Below are positions 48,930-61,909 of a DNA stretch of 64,000 bases, piece after piece. Within the stretch, counting starts at the first letter, position 1, and each line of letters begins with the position of its first letter. The DNA is from Elephas maximus indicus (taxonomy: Eukaryota > Chordata > Mammalia > Proboscidea > Elephantidae): contig NC_064821.1 of NCBI RefSeq assembly GCF_024166365.1, positions 107,428,349-107,492,348 on the forward strand, written 5' to 3'. Under the pieces are notes generated by a model that saw nothing but the letters and a program-made list of their open reading frames with translations, was not told where the DNA came from and did no database searches. The position numbers were made by a program, and so were the translations under genes.

Positions 48930-49169
48930 CTGGAAGAAATGATAGAGAAGTGGAGAAAGTCTCATTAGAGTTAGAATAAATACTGAGGAAACACAGCACC
49001 TAGTACAGGGTCACCCCTCCCTGCCTTTCTTCCAGGGGTGTCCATGAGCTCATAGCCCCTCACAGTGGAATAGTAAAAGCCTGTCCACACTTTTGGTGGT
49101 AATTCTAGGTGTGTCATCATGGAATGTCAGCCATAGTTGATGCTAAAGGAAGCATTTGGTCCATCTCCC

Positions 49170-49300
49170 TCACTTGGCAGATGAGGAAACTGAGGCTCAG
49201 AAGTTAAGTATTTTGTCCAAGGCCTCTCAACATATTAGTTAAAGAGCTGGAACCAGACAACCAGCACATATTGAGTGCTGAAATATACCTAGCCCCACTC
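49170..49300 (-). repeat. MIR
   Basis: 'ggcagatgaggaaactgagg' and flanks. Confidence 0.75.
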
Positions 49301-49332
49301 TGATAAGAGAATTATAATTCACTTTGTGAAAA

Positions 49333-49487
49333 GTGGAGCCCTGGTGGCACAGTGGTTAAGAGCTTGTCTGCTAACCAAAAGCTTAGCAGTTTGAACCCAC
49401 CAACCGTATTCCTTGGAAACCCTGTGGGGCAGCTCTAGTCTGTCCTATAGAGTTGATATTAGTTGGAATCAACTCAAAGGCAATGTG
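49333..49487 (+). repeat. AfroSINE
   Basis: 'ggagccctggtggcacagtg' to 'actcaaaggcaatgtga'. Confidence 0.93.
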
Positions 49488-50324
49488 AAAAGCTAATCAG
49501 AGTATCTCTAAATGACTGGTGACATCCCAATCAAATACAAGATGAAGATAAGGTAATTGCAAGTACTGACAAGGAGAAATACCTACAGGTAATTTCTAAG
49601 CTTGGGCAGAAAAAGGGTAGGTTCACCCCAGGTGGCCAGAAGACATGAGTGACTACTCAAGCAGAATACTGTCCTTACTATGAATTAGTGTACCCTGAGG
49701 TTTGACCATAAATGCTCCCCCAAGGTTTTAATCCATTCCCAGGACTCTTATAATGGTAAACAACTTAACTCCTGCCCCTATTACAACAAATCACCCAGGA
49801 AATTGGCTTTTTATGATTGCAACTCCACATACATCTGAATAATGAATTATCTGTGACACCCCAACAGTGGAAACAAGGTTGTTTTAGGAATTTCGATGTG
49901 CTTGACAATAAACTTCAGAGCAGAAAAGTGGACCAGTGATGAGGGAAGGGGTGGGAGAAGCTGGGAGTGAAAGAGAAGGATGAGGGGTAGCCCCCAACAA
50001 CCTAGGATGAAAAAAGGAAAAAGGGGAGCCAACTAGTAAACTAGAGAAGAGGTCTAGAAAACATTAGGCCTGCCAAATAAGAGAGAAAGTGGAATGTTTG
50101 CCAAACAGAGACTTTCGCATAACCTCTTGCTGTGAGCACGGAGACTGTCTCCAAAGCTGTTGTCCTGCCTCCTGACTTGGCTCCTGCAAACAATTTTCTA
50201 TATGCAGGTCTCATGAAGCTCTGGAGGGCAGGCGGGGTTTCTATAAGCAGCAACACTCCTTGCAGAAGCAATACTAATATAAGCGTTTCCATTGTCTTTG
50301 AGGCAGCTTCAACCACCCATCCAC

Positions 50325-50476
50325 TACCATTGAGTCAATTCTGACTCATAACGACCCCACAGGGCTTCCAAAGCTGTAAATCTCTATGGAAGCAGATCGC
50401 CACATCTTTCTCCAGAGGAGCCACTGGTGGTTTTGAACTGCCGACCTTTCAGTTAGCAGTCGACCAGGGCTCCCTT
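50325..50476 (-). repeat. AfroSINE (partial)
   Basis: Reverse copy, 'taccattgagtcaattctga' to 'gaccagggctccc'. Confidence 0.9.
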
Positions 50477-50489
50477 CAACCCTAGAATA

Positions 50490-50672
50490 AAACCAAACCC
50501 ACTGCTGTCAAGCTGACTCTAACTCATGGTGACTCCATAGGGTTTTCTTGGCTGTAATCTTTATGGAAGCAGATCACCAGGCCTTTCTTCTGTGGCACCA
50601 TTGGGTGGGTTCGAACCACCAACCTTTCGGTTAGTAGTCAAGTGCAAACAGTTTGCACCACCCAGGGACTCA
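50490..50672 (-). repeat. AfroSINE
   Basis: Reverse copy ending 'caccacccagggactc'. Confidence 0.9.
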
Positions 50673-51429
50673 GTGCAAAGGCACAGAGAGAAGCAGCAGC
50701 ATCCTGTGTCCCAACAAGTAGGTACTTGAGTTTGGTGGAAGCCCAGAGGTGGAGGAGAGAAGTTAGGGACAAGGAGGGCAAAAGTGCGGATGGTCTAGGG
50801 GGCTGAATGTGGCCCCTAAGAAGGAAGACAGTGGAGAAGTACAGAGGTTCTAACCTGGGGCGAGGGAGGGTGGCCCTTGATCAAAGCAGTGTTGTACAGA
50901 GAAGTTTCCTAGGCTGAGGACCGTGCGGTGGATCTCAGCATGGGTGGCAAAGGTCTGCAGTGGGTGAGCAGAGAGTCTTCCAAGAGCCAGTAGGCAGAAG
51001 AGGCTTTCAGAGATGGGCTTCTGCTCAGCAGTGTCAAGGTGAAGCCTGGAGGAAAAAACGTAGTGAGAACAAAGCTGCAGGAGCAGTTCGTCCTTCCTTT
51101 CCAGTAAGTCAGCTGTTGGCAGCTTGAAAGTCAAAAGTCAATTTGGAAGCAGCTTTGAGTTATGTTTCAGTAGAAAAGGGGCGAGCTTTTAAAATGCCTC
51201 CTGTGCTGCATTATAAACTGATGCCAGGGACATCAGTGTCATAGGTCTCAGTGCTGAGGCTTCTGGCTCTTCTTCCCCTGGTTTCCAGGCCTTCCACCAT
51301 GAGCACCAATCCTCTTTCCCGTGGCTTCTGTCCTCAAACCCTAAGCTTGGTGCCCTGGTCTGTCTCTCCAACACCACAGCCTTCTCCTCTCCCTCTGTCC
51401 CCCTATAACATTACTGAGCAAAAGGCAGG

Positions 51430-51600
51430 GCTCATTTAAAAACATCTCATTTAATCCTCACAATAACTCAAAGAGAATTACCACTGTCTCTGTTTTTCAG
51501 ATAGGGAGACTGAGGCTGAGAAAGTTTACAAGCCTGGTCAAGGTCACATAACAAGCAAGTGTTGGGCTTGCTTTTCGGTCTAGCTGACTCCAAGCCTGCA
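51430..51600 (-). repeat. MIR
   Basis: 'ctcatttaatcctcacaata', 'gatagggagactgaggctga'. Confidence 0.8.
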
Positions 51601-51604
51601 TTCT

Positions 51605-51870
51605 CACTGAGGAGTATATAACAACGGTTCAGAGCATAGATGATCCTGGAGCAGCATGCCTGGGTTCAAATCTCAGTCCTTCCACTTACCAGTTGTATGA
51701 CCTTGGGGAAAGCACTTAACCTCTCTATGCCTCAATTTACTCATTTGTAAAATGGAGATAGTGGTGATAGTAAGAACAGTGTTTACTTTACAGGGTCCTT
51801 GAGGTGGTAAGTGGGTATAACATACATAAAGCACCTTAAACAGTCTCTAAGTGTTAGCTCTTACTGTGGT
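51605..51870 (+). repeat. MIR
   Basis: 'catgcctgggttcaaatctc', 'ctcatttgtaaaatggagat'. Opposite in orientation to the adjacent MIR. Confidence 0.85.
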
Positions 51871-52200
51871 TATTCACACTGTATCTCTTGCTGTTCTCTG
51901 GCTTGTCTTCTCAACATTTCTTCCTCTGATTGGCCTCCAGCTTCCCTGGCCTATTTGATTCCTTCCTCCAGCCTTACTGTTCTTGCATCCTTCAACATTC
52001 CGTTTAATCCCACCTGTCCTAAGAAGCATTATTTGAAATCAGAGTAAAATTACTTTTCAAAAAATTACCCAGGTCAGCATTTAATTAATCTCTAATTGCT
52101 TTATGCCTGCTCTTTAATTATTAATGATCTTTCAGACATGTCCTTTTTGTTTCCCTAGTTAAACTCAAACTCCTAGAGAGAAGTATTCACATCTCAAAAT
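51871..52200 (+). repeat. L2-like fragments
   Basis: 'ttccttcctccagccttact' and 'aaactcctagagagaagtat'. Confidence 0.45.
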
Positions 52201-52273
52201 GGGGATGGGGGGTGTTTCTTCCAGAGTGTTGGGAAAGTAAGTAATTTGTAAGTATCTGTCCAGCCCTATAAGT

Positions 52274-52434
52274 GAGCCTTGGTGGCACAGTGGTTAAAAG
52301 CTACAGCTGCTAAACAAATGGTCAGCAGTTTGAATCCACCAGCCGCTCCTTGGAAATCTATGGGACAGTTCTACTCTGTCCTGTGGGGTTGCTATCAGTC
52401 GGAATCGACTCATGGCAATGGGTTTGTTTTGGCT
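52274..52434 (+). repeat. AfroSINE
   Basis: 'gagccttggtggcacagtgg' to 'ggcaatgggtttgttttgg'. Confidence 0.93.
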
Positions 52435-53057
52435 TACAACTCAGCCCAGTTCACAGATGCTATGACTGATTGTCTAGTTCCTGCTCTGATGCTTCTCTGC
52501 TTCGCCCGCAGATGTACAGGAAAAGCCTTCTGGGCATAGAGAAGGGACACTGCTCTCTTGAGATCTGCTTCACCAAAGTTGATCACCAAGCAACAAGGCT
52601 TCTCCCAAGGAAGAAGAGGCCACCGGATGGGCCTCTTGGTTGCATTAACTCACATCATCACCTTGGAGAGCTCAGTAAAACTCACTGCCTTTGGCTAGAA
52701 TTAGGAATTTGCCCCTCTGCGTATCAGATCATATATCTTCAAATAAGTATTCAGCGCACACTAGGTCAAATTTCATTAAAAAGAACTACATAAGAACTCT
52801 AATACTTCCTTTAGGCTTGCGTTTTACTATAACTAATCATTCCAAGGTCACAGAACCTGGAAATTAAATGGAGCTGTCACTCTCTGAAGAAGAGGGCTCA
52901 GCAAGTTTTCACCCTATAGGGCCTGGAACCCAGGAAGGAAAGGAGGGGCTGTCATGTACACACCACACCACTCCCAGTCCTCCTCTCCTCGCCCTCCAGC
53001 CTTCTCCACTTTTCCCCATGGTCCTGGGGGTTTCTTCAGTGGATGGATGTTTGATGT

Positions 53058-53264
53058 GGTAAAACTCATTGCCATCGAGTGGCTTCTGACTCATAGCGAC
53101 CCTACTGGACACAGCAGAAAAGCCCCAAGGGTTTTCAAGGCTGTAATCTTTATGGAAGCAGACTGCCACATCTTTCTCCCACAGAGCGGCTGGTGGGTTT
53201 GAGTTGCCAACCTTTCAGTTAGCAACTGAGAGCTTAACCACTACACCACCAGGACTCTTTTTGA
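53058..53264 (-). repeat. AfroSINE
   Basis: Reverse copy with flanking 'tttgatgtggt' repeated on both sides as target-site duplication. Confidence 0.94.
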
Positions 53265-53539
53265 TGTGGTTAGGTGAGTGGAATCGCCACATCAACACAT
53301 GCTACTCTATTTACAATAGAACAGAATATAAAAACAGCTTCGTTGGAATTTAACCAATATAAAAATGGAATTTCGCTACTCTCTGGAGGATTTAAAACTC
53401 TGACATAATGTAACTTATTATGCATTCTGTTAAGATGGACCCCCGGTGTTCAGAATCTTTTAATACCTGGTGTTGTTATATAACTTTTTATGTTTATGTC
53501 CTATCCCAGGGCCAAGTTTCCCCAATTAGGTCTCAACCA

Positions 53540-53725
53540 CTCTCATTAGCTCATCATATTCTACATGCCTGAATATATCTAGCTCTATCTCTCTCTAGTT
53601 CATCTCCCCTACTGAACCGCAAGTTTGTGAAGGTCAGAATTGTTGCAGGACTCATTCCTGTGCCCATTCCGTCCCTCACCTCCGCATTCTAACATGTGGC
53701 AGACACTCAGTACATGGCTCTTAAA
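53540..53725 (+). repeat. L2-like fragment
   Basis: 'ctactgaaccgcaagtttgt', 'gcagacactcagtacatggc'. Confidence 0.5.
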
Positions 53726-53779
53726 TGAACAAAAGAAGGGGCAAAATGATCTGTCTTCAAATGGAACTCATGGAAAGAA

Positions 53780-53960
53780 ATGAGCAGCTACTAAGCACTA
53801 AACCTGTCAGTCAGGTACTGTGTATAATTTCTCATTTCATCCTCACACCAACAATCCTGGGAAATAAGTCTCTTCTCCAAGCTACAAATGAGGAAACAAA
53901 GGCACGAAGAGGCTATATACCCCATCTAAAGTTACCCAGTTAATAAAGGACAGGACAGTT
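53780..53960 (-). repeat. MIR
   Basis: 'tcatttcatcctcacaccaa', 'acaaatgaggaaacaaaggc'. Confidence 0.75.
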
Positions 53961-55711
53961 TGTGTGACTTCATCACCGTGTACAGTCTCCCAAAGCCAAT
54001 GGGGAGGTGAAGAGTTGGGCACCAGGGCTGCCTGTTCAAAATCCACCAAAGAGTCAGTGCCTGGCAGGCAGCAAGGACGGTCTGTGTATAACTACCAGGC
54101 TATGTTAGAAATGGTTCTAGCAGGGTGCACCTTCGGTGCCCAGGGGCACAGATTCCACCAGCAGATACCCACACCCCCCCTTCACATTTATTCCCTTATA
54201 ATATCATTTTCAAACAATCTCATTTCTACCCTCAAATTCAAACATAAAGAAACCTTCCCTTAGTCCTAACACTGAAACCTGGTTCTTCAAACCTCTCTTT
54301 ATTCTGCAATAATAAAAATGCTGTGTTTCATCCCAGAACAGGCTGCATGCCAAAATAAATAGCACCTTGGATTTCCTTGTAAAGAAAGCTTGGCTCAAAG
54401 CACAACCTCATTGCCATGAGAATTCTTCAAGAATTCAACCTTACAAAGTCAAATACTTGACAAGGTGGTACAGCAAACGGCAATCCTGTCGATCCCTGCA
54501 CTGTTACTTGCAAACACAAAGCACCCTTTCCAAAAGAAAAAGAAAATTACCCAAACTGAGTGCTGATCCCTGCTCAAATGATGAAAACTTCCCTGTTTTC
54601 TGGTTCCCGGACCCCAAGCCTCCAAGTATAAGAAGCAGGGAACATCTGACAGCTGCTGCTAACATCCAGAGGACTGAAGCCCAGACACCAGGGGAGGTGA
54701 GATTCACTCCCTAAAAAGATCTGCCAGCCGAGTTCTCCAGTGGACTCACTTCCCGCTGACCCGGTAAACAGAGATAACTCATGCTCAATAAATGACACAT
54801 TAACACAATCTCATTAACTCCATCCCCACGTTTTTCTGTTAAGTGTCTGTCATTTTCGTCTGCATTGCAGCAGCAGAATCTGGAGCTTCATGAAGAATAG
54901 AAAACTGTGGGAAGGAAAGCTGTGATCACATTACCTTCCGTTCACATCCTCCCCCTGCTGGAGCGTGGAGCCAGGAGGACAGGTCTCCCTCCCAGAAAGG
55001 AAGGTTTGGGCAGCTGGACGGAGCTGCCAGCCAGTGAGGTTCAGAACAGCAGTGTCTGCTTCCCAGCTGTTAAAGGACTTGGTCAGGTGATCTGTGACCT
55101 TGCTGGAAAAGCAAATACTGACTTCCTTTCTGCTCCCGGGAATAGGTGAGTGGGGTCAGAAAGGAATTTGCAACTCAATAAGCAAATACTGGGTGTTGCA
55201 GAAAGAGGAAGAAGGCTCGAATTCTTCAACTGGAAAGTTAGTTCCCAGAGCTGCTATCACTTTGGAGGGTCACACCTAAAGACACCCAAACAGTGCACAC
55301 CCCCTTTAAATCGGGGTGCTCATCTGGGGCGGTCTTAATTCATCAGGCTGTTCCTCCTTCCTCCCTGCAGCTGAAGAGGCTCATTAATGAACTTGTTCCT
55401 AATGAGGAGGCAGCCTCCTTAGGAGTTGAAATCCTTCAGCGGTGCATCGCCTTCTTCCCGGCTCTGCTTTGTGAAACTTCCTCTTCCCGCCTCCCCTACG
55501 GGGATCCCATAGCCACAAAAAGGTTCCATGAGACATCCCCCAGGCTGCCCACTGCCCTGATCATTAAATGAGACAGAAACAATGACCAGTGGATTCCCGC
55601 AGCCAGACTGGCAGCTCATGCTTCCTGCTGCTCTGCCACTCTGCTGCCCTGAGCACCAAAGTGCACCGACGCGCACCAAATTCTGGGAGGAAGAGAAAAG
55701 CAAGAAAGTAC

Positions 55712-55935
55712 CTGCTGTAAGGACCAGCAAATACACTGTTCAGTGGTTCCAGCTCCGGGCAGGGTTTCTAACTGCAGCACAGACCAGTGACTTCAGCGGG
55801 CGGGCGAAGGAGCCAGGGGAGGCAGGGCGCGAGGAGGAAGGTCTTTACAGTGTCCCAGGCAGGCGCAGTGCCGAGGCTTCGGCAGCCACTACCGCAGTTC
55901 TTCAGGGCAGAAGCAAGTGCTGAGGTGTGGGGCGG
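55712..55935 (-). promoter_or_regulatory. CpG-enriched patch; weak candidate for a KANK4 first exon/promoter
   Basis: About a dozen CpGs fall within 55660-55935, in strong contrast to the CpG-poor surroundings. On the minus strand a donor-like ACAGCAG|GTACTT ends at 55712, so a non-coding exon could splice from here to exon 2 at 48929. There is no clear TATA box. The human gene is longer, so the true first exon may lie outside the window. Confidence 0.25.
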
Positions 55936-56279
55936 AGGCTCCCAACTCCCCAGACCCAGCACTGCTACTGGAGCTGAGGGAGATACAGAGGATGGGGGCA
56001 GTCAAAGAGGACCACGAAAGTGCCTGGGCTCCTTTGTGCAGGCTCAGCACAAGCATTATAGGGACACTGTCCCCTTGACCTCCTAGGGCTCTAGCCAAGA
56101 CAGGCTGTCCTAGGAAATGAAGTCTCATCTGTAAGACATGTCAGAGCAGCTTTGACCTTCTCAGACACTGAAGTCGGGATGTGTTTTCAGAGGCCGGGGT
56201 TCTGGGCAGGTTCCTGCCTAACCCACAATGAAACGAGTCCCCCTGAAATGCTGCCTGCATGAAGCCCAGTAAACTTAAA

Positions 56280-56480
56280 AAACACTTCACATCTCTGTCC
56301 CATTTATCCTCATACCAGCACTAAAGTTGGCCAGACCAGGGACTAAAATTCCCATGGCACAATGAAGAAAATGAGAGATGGAATGTTTAAGTGATTTCCC
56401 TGGGGTCATGCAGGAGCCAACTGGATTAAAATGAAAATTCCTGGAGTAGACTTCTATGTTCTTCCCACTACACCAAACCA
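56280..56480 (-). repeat. MIR
   Basis: 'atcctcataccagcactaaa' through 'cttcccactacacc'. Confidence 0.6.
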
Positions 56481-56888
56481 AACTCCTTATTTTCCCTGCA
56501 AGATTCTAGAGCATCTTGCCCAGGATATGGCTTTCCTAACAGGACCCCAGGGAGGGTGAGGGGCTCACTAAAGGGCACATGATGTTGCACAGACAAGGCT
56601 GAAAGACACCAACATTCCTTTACTGTTAAAAGTATTTTTCACTGAGTTCACAGACCAAACCATCAGAATAAAAAATAATCAGAACTATACCTTGAACTCT
56701 GAGGTTATATAAAAAAAAAAAAAAATACTTCGAAGCACATTTGCCTCTCTGATACATTTAAAGTGACCATTGGCCATCCCCTCCAAACTGGCTGGAGAAC
56801 AGCTAGAGAGGCATGTTACATTTCACTAGGAAACTGAGCGGAAAAAGTCCCCCTCTCCCCGTTTTACCAGGTCCAATGACTTCCCAGG

Positions 56889-57060
56889 AAACCCTGGTGG
56901 CACAGTGGTTAAGTGCTACAGCTGCTAACCAAAAGATTGGCAGTTTGAATCCACCAGGTGCTCCCTGGAAACTCTATGGGGCAGCTCTTCTCTGTCCTAT
57001 AGGGATGCTATGAGTTGGAACTGACTCAATGGCAACAGGTTGTTTTTTTTTTTTTTTATG
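56889..57060 (+). repeat. AfroSINE
   Basis: 'gaaaccctggtggcacagtg' to 'ggcaacaggttg' plus T-run. Confidence 0.94.
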
Positions 57061-57066
57061 CCTTCC

Positions 57067-57278
57067 CAGGAGTCCCTGGGTGGTGCAAATGGTTGACACG
57101 CTTAGTTGCTAACCAAAACTTGGAGGTTCAAGTCCAACCAGAGGTGCCTCAGAAGAGAGCTGACAATTTCCTTCTGACGAGTCAGCCACTGAAATCCCTA
57201 TGGAGCACAATTCTACCCGGACACACATGGAGTTGCCATAGTCAGAGTCGACTCGGGCAGTTGGTCTGTTTGATTGTT
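57067..57278 (+). repeat. AfroSINE
   Basis: 'aggagtccctgggtggtgca' to 'ggcagttggtctgtttgatt', directly after the previous copy. Confidence 0.9.
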
Positions 57279-57630
57279 TTTATGCCTTTCCAACCACCCA
57301 CCCTTCCCCTCTGGTCTAAATGACTAAGAAGCATTCTCTTTCCCTCTCTCAGCATAAACTCTTCCTTATCCAAGACAAAGAGATGAGAGGTCGTTAGTTC
57401 CACAGCTGTGCCTTTCCTGCAAGACCCCAACATTTTGCTGAGGACACTGTTCCCCTTTCTCTGCCTGGCCAATTCCTGCCTGACCTCCAGGCCTCCCCTC
57501 AAGCTTCCTGTCCAAGTGAAGCGGCCCCCTTCCTGCTTCCACTGCTCCTGTCTGCGCTCTTCTGCAGCGTGTGTCCCCTGTATTCTAATTGGTGCCTGTC
57601 TGTCTGTCTCTCCTACCAGCATCAAGGCTA

Positions 57631-57830
57631 ACCAAACCGACTGCCATTGATTCCAACTCATAGCGACCCCATGTGTTACACAGTAGAACTGCTCCATAGG
57701 GTTTTCTTGATTGTAATCTTTATGAGAGCAGATCACCAGGCCTTTGTTCTGTGGCACTGCTGTGAGTTCGAATTGCCAACCTTTAGGTTAGTAGTCACAT
57801 GCAAACAGTTTGTGTCACCCAGGGACCTAA
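57631..57830 (-). repeat. AfroSINE
   Basis: Reverse copy, 'taaccaaaccgactgccatt' to 'tcacccagggacct'. Confidence 0.9.
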
Positions 57831-59480
57831 CATCGAGGTGAGGCTCTCAATAAAATTTGTAAGACTGAATTTATCCACAATACCTATGGCTCAAACACAG
57901 GTAGCCTCTCCAAACACCCTCTTAAATGCACAGGGAGCACCTCTGCTCTTCTGACAGGCTCCTCTCATCAGATTAAAAAAGATACCAGAACAAAGGCAGG
58001 AAATCCAGCCCCAGCAGTGCCACTGAGCAGCTTGGCTCTTATGCCACACAGAATCAAGAGTTTCTCTGACGTCTTCAGACCTCCTTCTGGGAAGAAGTAG
58101 CATTTTCAATTCTCTGGCCTCCACATGAGATGCTGGGACAGACAGTAAGCCTATGTTTTTAAGAGCAGATGAAAATGTTCTGCTCTCCATCTTTACAACT
58201 TACCCAGGACACCCATATGTTAGGACACCCACATGTTATTACCTCATGTGCACCCCATGGTCAAGCAAGGGGGTGCATAGAACAGGGACTATTACCCTCC
58301 ATTTCCCAGTTGGGGAAATAAAGCTTGTTCCCAAGATCCCAAAGCTAAAAAAAGGCAGAGACTAGACCCAAACCCAGGTTTTCTGTCTCCCAGAAGAATA
58401 CTCCTCCTGCCAAACCACACAGTCTAAACTGGGCAAGCAGGTGAATGCAGGAGACACACAAACACCAGGATACGTGCTTCAGTGGTAGTGCTGCCCAGGA
58501 GGCAGTGATCCCCCTTGAGGGAAGATCTTCATGGGAAGCTCCAGTGACTTTCTCTAGGGGAATCTGTGCTTCTTTCTGGGGGTCTCCTCTTCTGTCTCTG
58601 GCCCTTGCCATGTCTGGGACACCAGCTTCCCCCACCCACGTGTCTCACTCAGACATGTTTGAAGGCTAATATTCGACTTCATGCTACCACCAAGCCACCA
58701 GGAGAATACCCTAGACCAAACACATTTATCCACAAGAACTTCTTTAACAGAAGCATTTGGCTGAAGGGGAGCTTAACTCCGTATGCAATCCAGAAACCCT
58801 CAACTTCTATGGCTCAAGTTTCTTCTGCCCTGTGATAGAAAAAAGGCTAACCACCCAAATCAGGCAAGATGGGGGCTAGGCAAGAAGGGAAAAGAGATTG
58901 AACTATCTGAAGAATGTACCCTTTATCTAAGCGGTCCCTTAGGCTTTTGCACTTTACTCAGGAAGGTCAGCAATTTGGCAGTCTGTACAATTACACAGTG
59001 CTGAGGAGGGGCTCGCGTGTTAGGCACACAGCGCGACCCAAACAGATCTTGTCGGGGTACACTGGCTGTGGCTCCAGTCATTCTGACGGAATTCACCTTA
59101 AATCAACAGAGAAAGAAATCATACGTGTGAGACCTGGGGGTATAGCAATTCGGAAGGAAAATCAGCTATTCTAAAGATTGACTCTGTAAAGCAGACGAAA
59201 TTTTCTGAGGGAGGAAACAAGACCAATTGCAGGGAGAGAGGAGCTGTACTAACCAGTGAAAAAGGCTCCCTGGAGAAAAAGAAAGGCGTCAGGGTTGTAG
59301 GGGAAAGACCTCTACTTCACATCTCTCCCTTCATTTAGACCCTTCCAGAACTCTTTGTCCCTGACTTCAATGTATTGTAAAGGCAAGATTCCAATAAACT
59401 AATGAGGATGGGGAGTGAAGAGCAATTCATTAGAGAAGAAGTACAAATGGCAAATATTTGAAAAATGTTTCACCTCACTA
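57831..59480. other. Upstream or intronic, mostly unique
   Basis: A MIR-like trace lies at 58270-58430 and a small CpG-richer patch at 59010-59160. Nothing else was recognised. Confidence 0.4.
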
Positions 59481-59489
59481 TTTTAGTCA

Positions 59490-59993
59490 GCTAGTGCTGC
59501 TATAACAGAAATACCACAAGTGGATGGCTTTAAAAAACAGAAGTTTATTCTCTCAGAGTTTAGGAGGCTAGAAGTATGAATTCAGGGTGCCAGCTCCAGG
59601 AGAAGCCTTTCTCTCTCTGTCGGTTCTGGGGGCAGGTCGTCGTCACCAGTCTTCCCTTGCTCTAGGAGCTTTTTAGCGCAAGGATCTCAGGTCCAAAGTA
59701 CGTGTACTTCTGACTCTTCTTGCTTGGTGGTAATAAGGTCCCCTGTCTCTCAGCTTGCTTCTTTCTTTTATATCTCAAAAGAGATCGACTCCAGAGACAA
59801 TTTAATCTCGTAGATTGAGTCCTGCATCATTAACCTAACTGCCTCTAATCCTGCTTCATTTTAGAGGTAGGATTTACAACACATAGGAAAATCACATCAG
59901 ATGACAAAATGGTGAACAATCACACAATACGGAGAACCCTGGCCTAGCCAAGTTGACACTCATTTTAGGGGGACACAATTCAACCCATAACAC
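59490..59993 (-). repeat. LTR-like element, copy 1 of 3
   Basis: 'gtcagctagtgctgctataa' to 'gggggacacaattcaaccca', with the same wording as 61200-61683 and 63628-64000. Confidence 0.7.
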
Positions 59994-60059
59994 TCACTAA
60001 TTAATAATCAAAGAGATGTAAGATAAACACTGGAACATACTCTTTATTTGCCCTATAAT

Positions 60060-60742
60060 GTCTAAATACTCTAGGTCCACTGTAAACACTACCTAATTTA
60101 ATTCCCACAACAATCCTACAGTGCACCTGACCCAAGTCATGGTCTTTTCAATTACCTCACACACATATGAAAGCTGGATAATGAAAAAGGAAGACAGAGG
60201 AAGAATTAAAGCATTCGCATTGTGGTTTGAGTTAGAAAACCAAAAGAGTATTGAATACACTGAACTGACAAAAGGATGAACAAATCAGTCTTATAAGAGA
60301 TACAACCAGAATGCTCCTTAGAAGCTAGGATGGCGAGACTTTGTCTTGCTTACTTTGGACATGTCATCAGGAAAAAACAATTGCTAGAAAAGGACATCAT
60401 ATTTGGTGAAGTAGAGGGTCAAGAAAAATTAGGGAAACCCTCAGTGAGAGGAACTGACACAATAGTCACAACAATGAACTCAAACGTACCAACGATCACG
60501 AAGGAATGAGCAGCCTTTCTTCTGTTCTAGGGAAGGTCACCATGAGTGGGAGTCAACTCAATGGCAACTAACAACAGCAACAACCTGCCAAAGTAGGTAT
60601 AAAGTAGCATTTTCATTTCTATAATCCAAGGATAAGGCTGAGGTTCAGAGCAGTCACCCAGGAACTGAGACTATCAATTCCAAGACTCGAGTCCATGTTC
60701 TTCTGATGCTAATGTGCTGCTCTTAACCATTACACAATAAAA
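60060..60742 (-). repeat. MIR split by an RTE insertion
   Basis: 'aatttaattcccacaacaat' before and 'aggataaggctgaggttcag' after the RTE. Confidence 0.65.
60125..60592 (+). repeat. RTE (BovB-like) LINE 3' end
   Basis: Codes for a decayed C-terminal stretch of an RTE reverse-transcriptase ORF ('acatatgaaagctggataat', 'tttggacatgtcatcaggaa') and ends 'ctaacaacagcaacaac'. Confidence 0.8.
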
Positions 60743-60906
60743 ACCCAAAGACCAAACCCATTGCCGTCGAATAGATTCTGACTCATAGCGGCCCTACAGA
60801 ACAGAATAGAACTGCCCTATAGAGTTTCCAAGGAGCGCCTGGTGGATTCGAATTGCCAACCTTTTAGTTAGCAGCCATAGTGGTTAACCACTACCAGGGT
60901 TTCCTA
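60743..60906 (-). repeat. AfroSINE
   Basis: Reverse copy, 'caaacccattgccgtcgaat' to 'ccactaccagggtttcc'. Confidence 0.92.
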
Positions 60907-61199
60907 CAGACTGTTTTATCAAAGTTAGAAAAAAAATTTTTTTTAAAGAAGGATTCTCATTGCTGATAAGGATGTGATGAGGAAAGCACACTACCCACCC
61001 TAGGAGGCTGCAGCCGAGTTGGAGCAGTTGTAGCCAACAGAGGAACTTCAGACTGGGGCAATTTCTCCCAGCACGTGACGAATATCTCCTGACACACTGT
61101 GAGTTCCGTAGCTTGATTTAGTTTGCACATGTGCAGAGGGAATCCAAAAATCAAATAAAACAAAGTAAAATGATAAAAGCTAAGAAGATGGATGTCCTA

Positions 61200-61683
61200 G
61201 CCATCTAGTGCTGCTATAACAGAAATACTGCAAGTGGATGGCTTTAACAGAGAGAAGTTTACTCTCTAGAAGGCTAGAAGTTCGAATTCAGGGCGCCGGT
61301 TCCAGGGGAAGCCCTTCTCTCTCTGTCGGCTCTGGAGGAAGGTTCTTGTCATCAGTCTTCCCTTGTCTGGAGCATCTCAGCACAGGAACCTCAGGTCCAA
61401 AGGATGTGCTCTGCTCCTGGTGCTGCCTTCTTGGTGATATGAGGTCCCCAACTCTCTGCTTACTTCCCTTTCCTTTGATAAAAGATGGTGAAGGCCACAC
61501 CCTAGGGAAACTTCCTCTATATTGGATCAGGGATGTGACCTGGTAAGGGTGTTACAATCCCACCCTAATCCTCTTTAACATAAAACTACAACCATAAAAT
61601 AGAGGACAACCACACAATACTGGGAATCATGGTCTAACCGAGCTAATACACAAATTTTGGGGGGGACATAACTCAACCCACGA
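61200..61683 (-). repeat. LTR-like element, copy 2 of 3
   Basis: 'tctagtgctgctataacaga' to 'ggggggacataactcaaccc'. Confidence 0.7.
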
Positions 61684-61909
61684 CAATGGAAAAGGTCACA
61701 ACTACATGTGATTTTTTTTCTTGGTCCAAAAATCATCACTATAATTATGTATTCTTAGGAAACAAAATAATAAGTTACTTGAAACAAACAAAAAAAGAAG
61801 TGAGAATGCACCATAATTCTACCACCTCAGTTCAACTATTTTCATGTCCGCCTATTTCTTTATTGTCTTCGTCCAGACGAGTGGATATTTTTAATGTGCT
61901 TAATTTTTT

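Larger units (their letters stand above)
48930..56279. other. KANK4 intron 1 or upstream region
   Basis: Stretches at 49490-50320, 50680-51430, 52440-52860 and 53960-56280 show no recognised repeat. A minus-strand first exon was not proved. Confidence 0.6.
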
